Position numbers and translations under genes: made by a program. From contig JAMPAC010000009.1 of NCBI GenBank assembly GCA_023667395.1, positions 1 to 64,000 on the forward strand: 64,000 bases of DNA, written 5' to 3'. Below the pieces are notes generated by a model. It was not told where the DNA came from. It did no database searches and worked only from the letters and a program-made list of their open reading frames with translations. Each line of letters starts with the position of its first letter. Position 1 is the stretch's first letter. This stretch comes from Blautia sp. (GTDB lineage Bacteria > Bacillota > Clostridia > Lachnospirales > Lachnospiraceae). Below are positions 35,112 to 44,193 of the stretch, one piece after another.

Positions 35112-35666
35112 TTATTCCAGAAGCGCATTCACTTTTTCCTCCCATGCGGACTTTTCCATGGAGCCGACCACCGTGTCCAGTATCACGCCGTTCTCATCGA
35201 TGAAAAACGTTGTCGGTACAGCGGACACATCCGTAAGAAGCGCGTAATACACGGATTCATTCAGGATCAGATGGGTGTAATCCGCTCCCGTCTGCTCGAT
35301 CAGGCCTGACGCATAATCCATGACTTTCTGGTCCGCGCCCTCCTGCACATCGCTGATGATGCCAATGATCTGAAAGTCTTCGGCGTCATATTCCCCGGCC
35401 AGTTCACCCAGCCCAGGCATTTCCCTGAGACAGGGATTGCAGTAGGTAGCCCACACATTTACCATGGTAAGCCTGGACTGCGAAAAAATATCGGAAGAAA
35501 CTGTATTTCCTGCCATGTCCTGCGCTTCAAAGGTGATTGTGGCAGCAGGTTCCTCACTTTCCCGGGACGACGGCTCTACATCCGCCTGGACGGAACTGCT
35601 TTCCGCACTTTCCGTATCAACCGTCCGCCCGCAGCCGCATAATATCAATATGATGGCAGCGGACAA
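35112..35666 (-). CDS. TlpA-like thioredoxin-family lipoprotein
   Basis: 184 residues as read from a TTG at 35666. A hydrophobic stretch ending LILCGC gives a lipobox, then comes a Ser/Glu linker and a thioredoxin domain (about 45-184) with the active-site pair in WATYCNPCLREMPG and cis-proline in SAVPTTFFID. It should be a lipid-anchored extracytoplasmic thiol reductase. The TTG start gives a signal peptide without positive charges. Seven codons upstream in frame an ATA at 35687, six bases after GGAGG, would add two lysines, so a rare ATA start is possible. Confidence 0.85.
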   Translation of the reverse strand: MSAAIILILCGCGRTVDTESAESSSVQADVEPSSRESEEPAATITFEAQDMAGNTVSSDIFSQSRLTMVNVWATYCNPCLREMPGLGELAGEYDAEDFQIIGIISDVQEGADQKVMDYASGLIEQTGADYTHLILNESVYYALLTDVSAVPTTFFIDENGVILDTVVGSMEKSAWEEKVNALLE

Positions 35667-35718
35667 CAGACCTGTTTTCTTTCCTATTATGACCCTCCTG
35701 CTTGAAATTAATATGATT

Positions 35719-37290
35719 TTATGCCTTATCCTGCCCTGAAATCTTTTTCATACATTTCCAATAATTCCTCTCCCGGACGGACTCCGCATTTTGAAGCTGC
35801 TTCTCGATCACAGCCACATCCGCCATCCAGTCCGCCCTGACAGAGCCCAGGGTCAGGCAATGCCTCACTTCCTCCGTCTTTTCCTCCGGCTGGCCTGCAT
35901 CTCGCATCTGTTCCAGCAGCCGCGCAGTTTCCCGCCCATAACATGCATTATGGAACATTCTCTCCTCCGCCAGGTAATCCAGTTCGATGACGCAGCTGCC
36001 CTTGACATCCGGCAGAAAGCAGACGTCTTCGGAAGACTCCGCCACATGCAGGTAATACAGCGAGGCTCTGTCTTTTCCTTCTTTTTTACGGATGATCCGC
36101 CCCAGGCGCTGGATCCTCTGACGCCTGGCTGAAGTCCCTGACAGAATGATGCCGATTGATGCATCCGGCACATCCACCCCCTCGTCGATGGCCTTGCAGG
36201 TAATCAGTATACGGATATCTCCCGAACGGAAACGTTCCAGCGCATTCTTATTCGCCTGCGCCCCCAGCTTGGAATGATATCGGCCAATTCTGCCAGGATA
36301 ATAACTCTGCAATAACCCATACAGCGCATCCGCCTGTTGGATACGTTCCCCAAATATCAGTATTTTATCACGGATACCCAGATACTGCACCAGGCTGCAC
36401 GCACAATCGATCCTCTCACGGGCCATGCAGACCAACCCTTTTCTCTTATAAGAAAGATTCATGTACTGACGGGCGGCATCCGCAATATTTTTGTTACTGT
36501 TTCCAGCAAGATTTTGCAGTAATTCAAAACGGCCGCCCTGATCTAAACTACGGAAAAACGGGTAAGCCGAAACCAACCTGCCATACAAGACAGTCAGCCG
36601 GTCGGAAAGTTCCTGATACTCTTCCCATTCGTCCTCCTGAAAAGAAATCCCAATGTGAAAAATATCATAGGGACACACGGTATTCTGTTCCGCAGCCGCC
36701 TCCGCCCCATAATCGTAAATCCGGCATCCCAGCGCTGCGGCGAGTTCCTTTCCCGCCTGCCCGGAGGGCAATGTGGCGGAGATTCCCAGCGAATAAAAAT
36801 GATCCTCATATGATTGGATATGCGGCAGGAATTCGAAAATCAGACTGTTCTGCCCGCTTATATAGTGATGGCATTCATCCGCAATGAGCAATACAGCCTT
36901 GCCTTCCCGAAGTTCGGACAAAATTTGGCGCGCAAGTTCATACCGCGCGGAATTGATCACATAAATCATATATCTGCAGTTGGATGCGTCTTTATACCCC
37001 GCGCCCCGCAGGCCGATCAGTTTTCCCGCTTCCTTTTCCACGTCCTGCTGTGCGTATTTTCTGTCGCAGAACTCCCTTAATGTCCGGTTCCACTGCCACA
37101 TAAGGGTTGCCGTGGGAACTACGATTTTGACATGCAGTTCCGCTTCCGTCATCTGCCCCAGCCGGTCAGCTGCGCTCAGTGCAAGCCGAGTTTTCCCCGA
37201 ACCGGTCACCGCCTGCACAATTCCTCTTCCATGATTGGCAAACCACTTTTTCAGGCAGTCTTCCTGCCACTGATAAAGATCCTGTTCCAT
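35719..37290 (-). CDS. DEAD/DEAH-box superfamily 2 helicase, part of BREX-like locus
   Basis: 523 residues from the ATG at 37290 (AGGAG five bases upstream); ATGs at 37332 and 37329 are less well placed. RecA-like domain 1 has Walker A TGSGKT (29-34), DECH (138-141) and SATLP. Domain 2 has the motif V/VI region ITCKAIDEGVDVPDASIG and QRIQRLGRIIRKKEGK. The arrangement resembles XPB/RadD-type DNA translocases. It diverges from the two BrxD-like ATPase genes across a shared promoter region, the arrangement expected of a functional partner. Confidence 0.88.
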   Translation of the reverse strand: MEQDLYQWQEDCLKKWFANHGRGIVQAVTGSGKTRLALSAADRLGQMTEAELHVKIVVPTATLMWQWNRTLREFCDRKYAQQDVEKEAGKLIGLRGAGYKDASNCRYMIYVINSARYELARQILSELREGKAVLLIADECHHYISGQNSLIFEFLPHIQSYEDHFYSLGISATLPSGQAGKELAAALGCRIYDYGAEAAAEQNTVCPYDIFHIGISFQEDEWEEYQELSDRLTVLYGRLVSAYPFFRSLDQGGRFELLQNLAGNSNKNIADAARQYMNLSYKRKGLVCMARERIDCACSLVQYLGIRDKILIFGERIQQADALYGLLQSYYPGRIGRYHSKLGAQANKNALERFRSGDIRILITCKAIDEGVDVPDASIGIILSGTSARRQRIQRLGRIIRKKEGKDRASLYYLHVAESSEDVCFLPDVKGSCVIELDYLAEERMFHNACYGRETARLLEQMRDAGQPEEKTEEVRHCLTLGSVRADWMADVAVIEKQLQNAESVRERNYWKCMKKISGQDKA

Positions 37291-37405
37291 ATTCTCTCCT
37301 GCAAACCACAGGGCAGACGCTTCGTTCATCAAATCCCCGAGTCAAATACCCCGCCGCAAACACGGCAGCTATTTCTTCGGGCACCTGGCTCTGCCCTTTG
37401 CGCAC

Positions 37406-37470
37406 ATTATAGCAGATTATCTACTTTATTGAAACAAAATGTTGAAAAGCGGTTCTGATTCATATATACT
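37406..37470. promoter_or_regulatory. Back-to-back promoters of the helicase and ATPase operons
   Basis: Minus strand: TTCAAT (37433-37428), 16 bases, TATAAT (37411-37406), toward the helicase. Plus strand: TTGAAA (37442-37447), 17 bases, TATACT (37465-37470), toward the three-gene operon. The two -35 elements are only eight bases apart, so one regulator could control both. Confidence 0.65.
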
Positions 37471-37527
37471 TTTTATAGTTTTTAAAATCTTAAGCATATG
37501 CACGTAAACGTGTGGATTGGAGAAAGA

Positions 37528-38295
37528 ATGAATTACGAAGATTTTTATCAGGAATTACAGCCCCATGAGAAAAACGTAAAGGACGGCCTGGCTTCCCTGC
37601 AAAAGCTTTTCAAGGCCGTGAACCGGGAAATGGCGGGAGGGGATGTCAAAAACCTTTCAAAAGACCTGGAATCCATGTCTGCTACCATCGCGGATATGAC
37701 GGAAGCTGTCAATACCCTTAAGGCATCTACAGACAGTTTTGATGCCAGGAATTATTTTGAGGGAGGGGAATTTGCGGAACAGATGCTGGCGGCATGCGAG
37801 GAAAAGGGCGTGGATGTGCGCGGGGAATTCCCCGTTTATGAGATGTTCCCATACCGCGTCAGACTGGACCTGGAAAACCAGGATGTGTACATGGATCGGA
37901 AAAAGGTACAATGCATGCGTCCCCGGAGTTTTGTGGACATCATTAAGAACGGCCAGGAGAAACTGAATAAAGCCCCTTTCAATGCGGTTGCTTTTGCCGG
38001 TGAACTCGCCGAGGCATATGATCTCGCCATTTTAAAACTGAAGAGACAGGATCAGTCGGATATTTATCTGACCAGTTTATACAAGATCCTGGCTCCCATG
38101 AGCCGTTTCCGGAAGGACTACGACCAGCAGAGTTTTGCCTTTGACCTGGCCAGGCTGTATATTTCCGGTATAGAAGAGACAAAGAACGGAAGACGCTTCC
38201 AGTTCGGGCCCAGCAGGGCAAACGGGAAAGCAATCCGCATTTTGGATAAGGATGGACAGGAACAGTTCCTTGCAACCATTCGCTTTTTTCAATAA
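37528..38295 (+). CDS. Unknown protein, first gene of BREX-like ATPase operon
   Basis: 255 residues from the ATG at 37528 (GGAG five bases upstream); an ATG at 37498 lacks a site. Residues 1-80 are helical and coiled-coil-like (LASLQKLFKAVNREM, SATIADMTEAVNTLK). The rest is mixed alpha/beta, with YRVRLDLENQDVYMDRKKV and RPRSFVDIIK. No enzyme motif, signal or membrane helix is visible and I do not recognise the family. It lies 19 bases upstream of the first ATPase gene. It may be the adaptor or substrate-recognition subunit of the complex. Confidence 0.75.
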   Translation: MNYEDFYQELQPHEKNVKDGLASLQKLFKAVNREMAGGDVKNLSKDLESMSATIADMTEAVNTLKASTDSFDARNYFEGGEFAEQMLAACEEKGVDVRGEFPVYEMFPYRVRLDLENQDVYMDRKKVQCMRPRSFVDIIKNGQEKLNKAPFNAVAFAGELAEAYDLAILKLKRQDQSDIYLTSLYKILAPMSRFRKDYDQQSFAFDLARLYISGIEETKNGRRFQFGPSRANGKAIRILDKDGQEQFLATIRFFQ

Positions 38296-38314
38296 GCGGT
38301 GAGGAGGATAAACT

Positions 38315-39517
38315 ATGGCGGCTCAAATCAACGAAGTTTCCGATGTGCCAAAAAGCGGCGGCGTCTTTTCCACGCAGCTTACATGCGGAATCAGGTTTCT
38401 CACGGATTTCTGGCGGGAAAAGTACCTCCAGGAATATATTCGGAACGGCGGCAGTAAGATCAAATTTGTAACTGGACGGCAGGGAAGCGGCAAAACACAT
38501 TTCCTGCGGCTGATGAAAGCGATTGCCGAGACAGAGAATTACAGGACGGTCCAGTTTTCGGCAAAGGATATCTGGGTACATGATTTCAAGGAAATCTATG
38601 TGGAAATCTTCCAGCAATGCGATATCATGAAATGCCTGGAGGCCGTAAGCCGTAAACTGATAGAGAATATGGGATTTGACTGCGGGGATATCCCGGAAGA
38701 GATGCGCTTTATCGATTATCTTTCCCAAAACGGATCCGGGGACGCACTGACCAAACGTGAGATCCGCTACCAACTCCGCAAACTTTTCCTGGACAATCCC
38801 ATGATGGACAATAACTTTGCCCTTGCCTGCAGTATGCTTACGGGAAGCATTCTGGGCTACCCCGTCCTGGAGGAACAGAACAGGGAACTGCTCCTTGCAT
38901 GGCTGGAGGGCGACCGTTCCGTCAAATTGTCCCAGCTGCGCGCAATGGATTTCTACCCCAGCCGTATTACAAAGTACAATGCCAGACATATGCTGCGTTC
39001 CCTGGCGGAACTCGTCCGCATGGGGGGATATTCCGGCCTGTTCATTACAATCGACGATATGGAAATCCTGATCAGCCGTTCCAGCCTGGAGCAGGTACAT
39101 TACACTAAAATGAAGAGGGAAGACACCTATGAAAGCATCAGGCAGCTGATCGATGATATTGACAGTATGAAACATATCATGTTCGTGTATGCCTTTGACC
39201 GCGAACTGCTGGATAACGAAAATGCCGGACTGAAATCCTACCAGGCGCTGTGGATGAGGATCCAGAATGAAATCGTGGGAGAACGTTTTAACCGTTTTGC
39301 CGATATGATCGATATGGACAGGCTGGCCGCGCAGGAATATACGCCGGAAGTGATCGTTGCCATTTCTGAAAGCATTGCGGGCATCCAGAACAATGTCTCT
39401 GTCAGCCCTCTGGACCGTGAAACCGCCAGACAGCTTACGGAACGTGCACGCACGGGAGCAGTGGGAATCCCCCAGCTGATTCAGATTGCAATGCAGGAGG
39501 TGAATGCCGATGTATGA
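38315..39517 (+). CDS. P-loop ATPase of the BREX BrxC/BrxD (DUF2791) type, first copy
   Basis: 400 residues. The start GVFSTQLTCGIRFLTDFW leads to Walker A GRQGSGKT (54-61). A Walker B-like FITIDDMEIL lies near 243-252, and a YAFDRELLDNE segment follows near 290. The AAA/STAND-like core and overall length fit the DUF2791 family that includes BrxC/BrxD. GGAGG precedes the ATG by seven bases. The stop overlaps the next ATPase gene, so the two are coupled. It presumably forms a heteromeric ATPase with the next gene product. Confidence 0.8.
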   Translation: MAAQINEVSDVPKSGGVFSTQLTCGIRFLTDFWREKYLQEYIRNGGSKIKFVTGRQGSGKTHFLRLMKAIAETENYRTVQFSAKDIWVHDFKEIYVEIFQQCDIMKCLEAVSRKLIENMGFDCGDIPEEMRFIDYLSQNGSGDALTKREIRYQLRKLFLDNPMMDNNFALACSMLTGSILGYPVLEEQNRELLLAWLEGDRSVKLSQLRAMDFYPSRITKYNARHMLRSLAELVRMGGYSGLFITIDDMEILISRSSLEQVHYTKMKREDTYESIRQLIDDIDSMKHIMFVYAFDRELLDNENAGLKSYQALWMRIQNEIVGERFNRFADMIDMDRLAAQEYTPEVIVAISESIAGIQNNVSVSPLDRETARQLTERARTGAVGIPQLIQIAMQEVNADV

Positions 39518-40700
39518 TATGGAAGCAAGACACATGATCGAAGCATTACGTTCAGGAGTCCCCTCCCGCGCCGTGGGACAATATTTCTCGGAAGCGCGCC
39601 CGAAGATCATGAAAGAAATATCCGACCGGCTGGATCAGGTATGCGAACAGGGCAAATCCAGCGGTATGGTCATATGCGGAAAGTACGGAGAGGGAAAGAC
39701 GCATCTGTTGAACACGGTGTTTAACCTTGCACACTCCAACAATATGGTGGTGTCCTACTTATCCCTAAGCAAGGAAACTCCCATGGACAAACTCTATCTG
39801 GTGTACCAGAAGCTGATGCAAAATACATATCTTCCCAAGCGCGAACAGCCCGGATTCATGTTTGAACTGGAACAGATTTCCGGCAACAGTCCCGTTGCGA
39901 ATGAAATGCTCCTTTATGCCGCCAAGCATCTGGAAACGGATAAACTGTATTACCTCTTCCGATCTTACCTCAACACGGAAGACGCGGATGAGAAATTTTT
40001 GCTGCAGGCGGATCTGGAGGGCGATTTCATCGCAAACGCGCCGCTGAAAAAGATTTACAAACGTATCTTTAATCAGCCGGTAAAATATAATGTAAATTTC
40101 ACCAAGACAAAACACTGCGGCGATTACATTACCTTTATGAGCCACCTTTTTACACAGCTTGGCTATCATGGATGGGTAATTCTGATTGACGAGACAGAAC
40201 TGATGGGACGCCTTGGGAAAAAGGCCCGCCTGAACGCATATCGCAATATGGCGCAGTTTCTTCTGCCGGATCGATGCCCGGAAACAACTTTCAGCATGTT
40301 TGCGCTCAGCGCATCCTATGTGGAAGATGTCATTGAGGGCAAGCATGAATATGAAAATCTGCAGGAAATCTATCCTGAGGAACCGGAACCTGCCAAAACA
40401 GTTCTGGATCTGCTGGTAAGGGCTCCACAGCTTTTGCCTTTGACAAAGGATGAAATTAACGAAATACTATGCAAAATACAGGATTTCCATGGCAGGGCAT
40501 ATGGCTGGACGCCTAATTTATCCTCCGCTTCCCTGGCGGCATCTACCCAGTCCGGTGGTTACCTGCTGCGCACCAAGATACGGGCGGCAATCGAATTTCT
40601 GGATCAGCTTTATCAATATGGAAAAGCCGGAAATACTACCATCAATGAACTTGGCGAGGAAACCTTCGAAGAAGATATACCTGTGATTGATGATCTGTAA
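39510..40700 (+). CDS. BrxD-like BREX-type ATP-binding protein, second copy
   Basis: 396 residues from the ATG at 39510, nine bases after GGAGG; the ATG at 39504 is too close to that site. The N-terminus ARHMIEALRSGVPSRAV is the hallmark opening of BrxD-like proteins. Walker A is CGKYGEGKTH near 53-62 and Walker B WVILIDETELMG near 222-233. A winged-helix-like end (LLRTKIRAAIEFLDQL) may bind DNA. It overlaps the preceding ATPase gene by eight bases. No PglX methylase, PglZ or BrxA gene is adjacent, so this is not a standard BREX locus. Confidence 0.85.
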   Translation: MYDMEARHMIEALRSGVPSRAVGQYFSEARPKIMKEISDRLDQVCEQGKSSGMVICGKYGEGKTHLLNTVFNLAHSNNMVVSYLSLSKETPMDKLYLVYQKLMQNTYLPKREQPGFMFELEQISGNSPVANEMLLYAAKHLETDKLYYLFRSYLNTEDADEKFLLQADLEGDFIANAPLKKIYKRIFNQPVKYNVNFTKTKHCGDYITFMSHLFTQLGYHGWVILIDETELMGRLGKKARLNAYRNMAQFLLPDRCPETTFSMFALSASYVEDVIEGKHEYENLQEIYPEEPEPAKTVLDLLVRAPQLLPLTKDEINEILCKIQDFHGRAYGWTPNLSSASLAASTQSGGYLLRTKIRAAIEFLDQLYQYGKAGNTTINELGEETFEEDIPVIDDL

Positions 40701-40741
40701 GCAAAACGGGCTTTGCCTTTTCAACTTTTAGGCGCATAATA

Positions 40742-40771
40742 AAATCCCCGGTATTTCCACACCGGGGATTT
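40742..40771. terminator. Bidirectional terminator between BrxD-like gene and hybrid kinase
   Basis: An AATCCCCGGT/ACCGGGGATT stem lies between convergent genes. On the minus strand the stem is followed by TTTTATTAT, a good terminator for the kinase gene; on the plus strand the T-run is short. Confidence 0.8.
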
Positions 40772-40782
40772 CCATTCCTGTG

Positions 40783-43700
40783 TCATTTCACAAACCGACT
40801 TAGCACCTCCATAAATATCCCAATATCCAAAGGCTTCGCAATATGGGCATTCATGCCGTTCTTGATGGCCGCTTCCTTGTCTTCCTCCAGGGCGTTGGCC
40901 GTCATGGCGATAATGGGCAGGTCTTTTACATCATCCCTGGGCAGGCTCCGGATGGTTCTGGTGGCCTCATAACCGTTCATAATGGGCATCTGTACGTCCA
41001 TCAAGACCACATCATAGTAATTTTCCTCAGACTTCCTCACCATATCCACCGCGTCCGTTCCGTCCGGCGCCGATTCCACCACAAAGCCGGATTCCGTCAA
41101 TATGACCTCCGCAATCTCGCGGTTCAACTCGATATCCTCCACCAACAGGACACGCTTTCCACTGAAATCAGCCAGTGTCCACATGGAAGACTCCTCGCTT
41201 TTTTCCAACAGATTATTCGCCGCAAGCAGCGCAGATTTCAGATCCGATAAGAACAGAGGTTTTGCGCAAAAGGCAGTGACCCCCGCTTTCTTGGCATCTT
41301 CCTCAATATCGGTCCAGTCATATGCCGTCAGGATGATAATAGGCGCTTCGTCCCCCACTGCGGCGCGGATCTTCTTAGCAGTTTCCACCCCGCTCATCTC
41401 CGGCATCTGCCAATCGATAATATAAGTGTGATAGGAATCCCCTTCTTCATAAGCCCTCCGGGCGCGGTATGCCGCTTCCCTGCCGGAAGTAGTCCACTCG
41501 GAACGCATACCGATATGTTTCAGCATCTTGCTTACACTGTCGCATACATTAAAGTCGTCATCCACCACCAGCGCGCGTAGTCCGCTAAGTTCCTTGATCT
41601 GTTCCGCATTCTTTTCCACATCCTGCAGCTTCAGGCTTAATTCCACCGTAAAAGTAGTGCCCTTGCCCACTTCGCTTTCCACGGAAATAGTCCCATTCAT
41701 CATCTCCACGATATTTTTCGTGATGGCCATGCCAAGCCCTGTTCCTTCGATTCCGCTGCGGGTAGTGCTTGTCTCCCGCTCAAAGGGCTCAAAAACATGA
41801 TCCACGAAATCTTTTGACATACCGATCCCGTTATCCTTGATCACAAAGACATAATCCCCATATCCATGGCGGAACGTGGTTTTCTGTGTGATCCTGAAAG
41901 AAATGCTTCCTTTCGCAGGCGTATATTTAACGGCATTGCTCAACAGATTGATAAATACCTGGTTCATCTTCAGCGGATCCGCTATCACATCCTCGTTGGC
42001 AACCTCAAAGGTATCGATGAACAATTCCAGCTGTTTCGCCTTAACCTGGGGCTGTATGATATTGACCAGATTATGCATCAGTTCGGAAATATTGCATTCC
42101 TGCTCCTTGATCTGCACCTTGCCGCTCTCGATCCTGCTCATATCCAGGATATCGTTGATCAGGCTGAGCAAGTGATTGCTGGACGAAAGTACTTTCTGCA
42201 GGCAGTCTTCTACCTGCTCTTTATTGTTAATATGGCTCACTGCAATGGTGGTAAAACCTATGATGGCATTCATGGGCGTGCGGATGTCATGGGACATATT
42301 GGAAAGGAAAGTAGTCTTTGCCGCATTGGCATGCTGCGCCTGCATCAGGGCATCCTGCAGGGCCTGGGTCTGTTCCCGCTGCTTCTGCACCTGCTCCGTG
42401 ATCTCCTTTGACACCACCATGACCATGATATCGCCCGTGTCGTAATCCTGCGTCATGATGAATGTCTGCCTTACGCACATCTGCCGCTCGGAGGATGTCC
42501 TTTCCCAGAAATCCACATTTACCTCCGCAGTACCCCGTTCAAAGCATTTCTTCAGGTAATCCATGTTGACAACCCTGTCATATTCCTCCAGGGATTCCTT
42601 TAAAATAAACTGCTTCCATCTCTCAAAACATTCCGAAGCCCTGCAGGGAGCGCTCAGACCCACTTTCTCCAGCATGGAAAAAGTCCTGCCATCCAGTTCG
42701 CGTACAATATCCTCCTCGATCAGATCCTGAGTCAGGTTAAATTCAAAGGTACAGAAAGCGTTGGAGGTAATAGCGATCCGATACTGTCTCTCTTTCCTGT
42801 CCGCAAGGGACATTTCCGCTTGGATGCGCAGTTCCTTTTCCTTGACCTCGGTGATATTCTGACGGATGAACATGACTTTGCTGGCCTTTCCGTCCTTTCT
42901 CTCCAGGCAGACTATGTTGATATGCTCCCATTCCTCCCTGTTTTGATTCATTACATGGCTTTCATAACGCAGGTCATTATGCTTATCCATAGCCTCGATA
43001 ATGGAATCCTTATCAAGTATTTCCGTAAAATTCTGATGGTCTTCCTCCTCGATCAATTTATTACAAATATGATTTACCAGATCCTGATAATTGCCGTTGT
43101 CCGAAAAACTGCTGTCTTCCGGCTTTGTCCCCGCCAGATACCGATAAGTACCATTCTCAAAATCAGCCATGGCAAAACGGGCAAACAGGATATTGACACC
43201 TTTGATAATATATCCCATCTCCTGATTTTCCTGCTCCAACAGCTTCTTTTCCCGTCTTGCATTCACAAGCATCAGTATGATATAGATCACAAACATGCAG
43301 ATCAGCATGGCCTCCAGCCGGATTCCCACAAAATTCTCGGCTTTTATCATATTTTCCGTGACGCTCTTGGGGAATGTCTGTACCAGGACAAATTCATTTC
43401 CCTGAAGATATCTCACACAGATATTATCCGTTTTGCTGCCGGGAGCACAGATAAAAGCACCTTCACCGCCATTTTCAAACACAGCTTCTGTCTGCCTTGC
43501 GGTATCCGCATCGATCATCTCCATCTCCAGAAGTGTATCGACGATCTTTCCCGCATGTCCTCTGGCATCGGAGCAGGCAAGGATCCGCCCATCCGGCATG
43601 CACAGATGTACTGACGCAGCCTCACCGAAATAAGTGGTTTTCAGCATATCTTTCAGGTACTCTTCCGCAAGATATGCGCCCCGCAGTACCCCGATGATCT

Positions 43701-44172
43701 CACCTTTGTATCGCACCGGAGCATAAAAGCACAACATGGTCTCATCATAAAATGCAGAATCAAAGACCACGGAAATTCCTGTCTCTCCCTGCATACCGCG
43801 CACATAATAATCCCTCCCGGAAGCGTCGGATGTCCGTCCGTCTGAAATATGATTCATTCCTTTGACATCCGTAAACAAAAGGGCGTCAAATAGCAGGTTA
43901 TCTTCCATCTCCTGCAGCGTTTGTCTGGATACCTCCGGTTCTGTAAGGCTTTTTCCCACAAAATACGCATATGTATCAATCAGATCCAGGGCATTATTCA
44001 ACTTTTCATTAATTTCATCAGCCATCTGACGCGCCGAATCTGACGCATAACTCTTATTCCGGTCTTCCATACGCTTTCTGTTCTGTGTGGTATACCATTG
44101 GAACAGGATAATAATGGCTATTAAAAGCAATATGACATATATGATTTTCTGTAGTTGTTTTCTCTTTTCCAT
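40783..44172 (-). CDS. Large Cache/PAS hybrid histidine kinase with two receivers
   Basis: 1129 residues. Helix 1 (about 10-27), a dCache-like sensor (about 30-275) and helix 2 (about 287-305) lead to PAS-like regions (about 320-445 and 465-595). HisKA follows with His628 (NMSHDIRTPMNA), then a HATPase domain (NLLSNAVKYT, DNGIGMS, GTGLGM). Receiver 1 (about 885-1000) has VVDDD and IIDWQMP, and receiver 2 (about 1015-1127) has VEDIE and LMDVQMP; both look intact. GGAGG lies five bases before the ATG. It is 21 bases downstream of the CZB chemoreceptor gene, so signalling by the two proteins may be linked. Confidence 0.93.
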   Translation of the reverse strand: MEKRKQLQKIIYVILLLIAIIILFQWYTTQNRKRMEDRNKSYASDSARQMADEINEKLNNALDLIDTYAYFVGKSLTEPEVSRQTLQEMEDNLLFDALLFTDVKGMNHISDGRTSDASGRDYYVRGMQGETGISVVFDSAFYDETMLCFYAPVRYKGEIIGVLRGAYLAEEYLKDMLKTTYFGEAASVHLCMPDGRILACSDARGHAGKIVDTLLEMEMIDADTARQTEAVFENGGEGAFICAPGSKTDNICVRYLQGNEFVLVQTFPKSVTENMIKAENFVGIRLEAMLICMFVIYIILMLVNARREKKLLEQENQEMGYIIKGVNILFARFAMADFENGTYRYLAGTKPEDSSFSDNGNYQDLVNHICNKLIEEEDHQNFTEILDKDSIIEAMDKHNDLRYESHVMNQNREEWEHINIVCLERKDGKASKVMFIRQNITEVKEKELRIQAEMSLADRKERQYRIAITSNAFCTFEFNLTQDLIEEDIVRELDGRTFSMLEKVGLSAPCRASECFERWKQFILKESLEEYDRVVNMDYLKKCFERGTAEVNVDFWERTSSERQMCVRQTFIMTQDYDTGDIMVMVVSKEITEQVQKQREQTQALQDALMQAQHANAAKTTFLSNMSHDIRTPMNAIIGFTTIAVSHINNKEQVEDCLQKVLSSSNHLLSLINDILDMSRIESGKVQIKEQECNISELMHNLVNIIQPQVKAKQLELFIDTFEVANEDVIADPLKMNQVFINLLSNAVKYTPAKGSISFRITQKTTFRHGYGDYVFVIKDNGIGMSKDFVDHVFEPFERETSTTRSGIEGTGLGMAITKNIVEMMNGTISVESEVGKGTTFTVELSLKLQDVEKNAEQIKELSGLRALVVDDDFNVCDSVSKMLKHIGMRSEWTTSGREAAYRARRAYEEGDSYHTYIIDWQMPEMSGVETAKKIRAAVGDEAPIIILTAYDWTDIEEDAKKAGVTAFCAKPLFLSDLKSALLAANNLLEKSEESSMWTLADFSGKRVLLVEDIELNREIAEVILTESGFVVESAPDGTDAVDMVRKSEENYYDVVLMDVQMPIMNGYEATRTIRSLPRDDVKDLPIIAMTANALEEDKEAAIKNGMNAHIAKPLDIGIFMEVLSRFVK

Positions 44173-44193
44173 ACCGGCCTCCGTACCATATGT

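Noticed and set aside
37979..39610. A 543-residue open frame antisense to the BrxD-like genes
   Set aside because: It mirrors the codon bias of well-supported plus-strand genes with P-loop motifs, has no ribosome-binding site and no recognisable domain.
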